Source: Thermoleophilaceae bacterium
Lineage (GTDB): Bacteria > Actinomycetota > Thermoleophilia > Solirubrobacterales > Thermoleophilaceae
Direction of reading: 5' to 3'
Assembly: GCA_013695855.1 (NCBI GenBank)
Contig: JACCZR010000045.1
Span: 1-7,405 of the forward strand
DNA: 7,405 nt
Below the pieces are notes generated by a model. The model was not told the origin of the DNA and ran no database searches. It saw nothing but the letters and a program-made list of their open reading frames with translations. The position numbers were made by a program, and so were the translations under genes. Below are positions 7,207 through 7,405 of this stretch, in pieces. Each line of letters opens with the position of its first letter. The first letter of the stretch is position 1.

Positions 7207-7267
7207 CCACGCGCTGGGACGACGTAAGCACGACGCCGCGCGCCAGGTGAAGCGCAGAGGTCAGGTA

Positions 7268-7295
7268 AGGGCTCTTGGCCCTGGGCTCAGCCCAG
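7268..7295 (-). terminator. Tandem inverted repeats at the end of the exonuclease gene
   Basis: On the minus strand CTGGGC-TGA-GCCCAG (7295-7281) is a perfect six-base-pair hairpin whose loop is the stop codon of the exonuclease III-like gene. It is followed, overlapping slightly, by AGGGC/GCCCT around a five-base loop (7282-7268). After the second repeat comes only a short TTA, with no T-run. The pair could weaken read-through into the methyltransferase gene, but the evidence is structural and slight. Confidence 0.3.
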
Positions 7296-7405
7296 CTCGG
7301 CTATCAGCGGCGCGTGATCGGATGGCTTCGGCCCCTTCCTGAAGCCCCGGTCGATGCCGCAGCTCTCCAGGCGTGACGCCAGCGGCGGCGAGAGCAGGAA
7401 AGCGT
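7287..7405 (-). CDS. Exodeoxyribonuclease III-like protein (C-terminus only)
   Basis: Only the last 38 codons and the TGA stop (7289-7287) are inside the window; the gene continues beyond base 7405. The visible end includes AFLLSPPLASRLESCGIDRG followed by FRKGPKPSDHAPLIAELG. The pattern [D]-FLL-xPPLAxRL, then R-x-G-x-KPSDHAPL-x-A-x-L, is the typical end of the exonuclease III/AP endonuclease (Xth, EEP) family. The Asp-His of SDH (residues 29-30 of the fragment) is the catalytic pair near the C-terminus. The enzyme would cleave abasic sites and degrade DNA 3'-5' in base excision repair. The stretch is below ordinary ORF-calling length, so the call rests on this one motif block and cannot distinguish ExoIII from a close EEP relative. 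It is transcribed towards the methyltransferase gene. Confidence 0.8.
   Translation of the reverse strand, partial: AFLLSPPLASRLESCGIDRGFRKGPKPSDHAPLIAELG

Noticed and set aside
6418..7227. 269-codon plus-strand frame across the methyltransferase
   Set aside because: The minus-strand product has an ordered set of SAM-methyltransferase motifs (EIGFLHG, FDVD, FLDAAHD, IHDTG). The plus-strand translation is charged filler without domain features.
344..7286. An undescribed defence or mobile system built on the Lhr helicase
   Set aside because: The helicase is an ordinary full-length Lhr. Its neighbours are lipid, methyltransferase and repair genes, and there is no nuclease/toxin partner, integrase, transposase, target-site repeat or compositional break to support an island or defence module.

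Overview
The window is very GC-rich, and third codon positions are strongly G/C-biased. Together with a full-length bacterial Lhr helicase carrying its long C-terminal half, a WS/DGAT-type acyltransferase, frequent GTG/TTG starts and genes lacking Shine-Dalgarno sequences, this points to a high-GC actinobacterium. A Thermoleophilia/Solirubrobacterales-like lineage is my guess from gene content, not something proven here.

Layout. (1) 1-249, minus strand: the 5' end of a secreted lipoprotein of the SGNH/GDSL hydrolase family, cut by the window edge. (2) 250-343: a short divergent intergenic region that must hold the promoters of both flanking genes. (3) 344-4819, plus: a complete lhr-type ATP-dependent DNA helicase gene (1491 codons). 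(4) 4823-5140, plus: a short ORF that starts one codon after the lhr stop, in the same frame. It looks like a decayed PyrE-like phosphoribosyltransferase that has lost its N-terminal half and a block before its C-terminal tail. (5) 5145-6389, plus: a compact, intact-looking wax ester synthase/diacylglycerol acyltransferase (414 codons) with a clear ribosome-binding site that overlaps the end of the remnant. (6) 6390-6438: a convergent intergenic gap with a candidate hairpin. (7) 6439-7206, minus: a class I SAM-dependent methyltransferase of the Methyltransf_24 type. (8) 7207-7286: a short spacer with small inverted repeats. (9) 7287-7405, minus: the last 38 codons of an exodeoxyribonuclease III-like gene, cut by the window edge.

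How the genes may work together. The tight spacing (3 and 4 nt) suggests that lhr, the phosphoribosyltransferase remnant and the acyltransferase are co-transcribed. Lhr (DNA repair helicase) and ExoIII (AP endonuclease/3'-5' exonuclease) are both repair enzymes, but they lie on opposite strands about 2.5 kb apart, so no direct functional coupling is implied. The acyltransferase belongs to neutral-lipid storage. The methyltransferase substrate is unknown.

I found no RNA gene, CRISPR array, insertion sequence or prophage feature, and no convincing undescribed multi-gene system. The observation most worth checking is the eroded phosphoribosyltransferase locked in frame behind the lhr stop codon.
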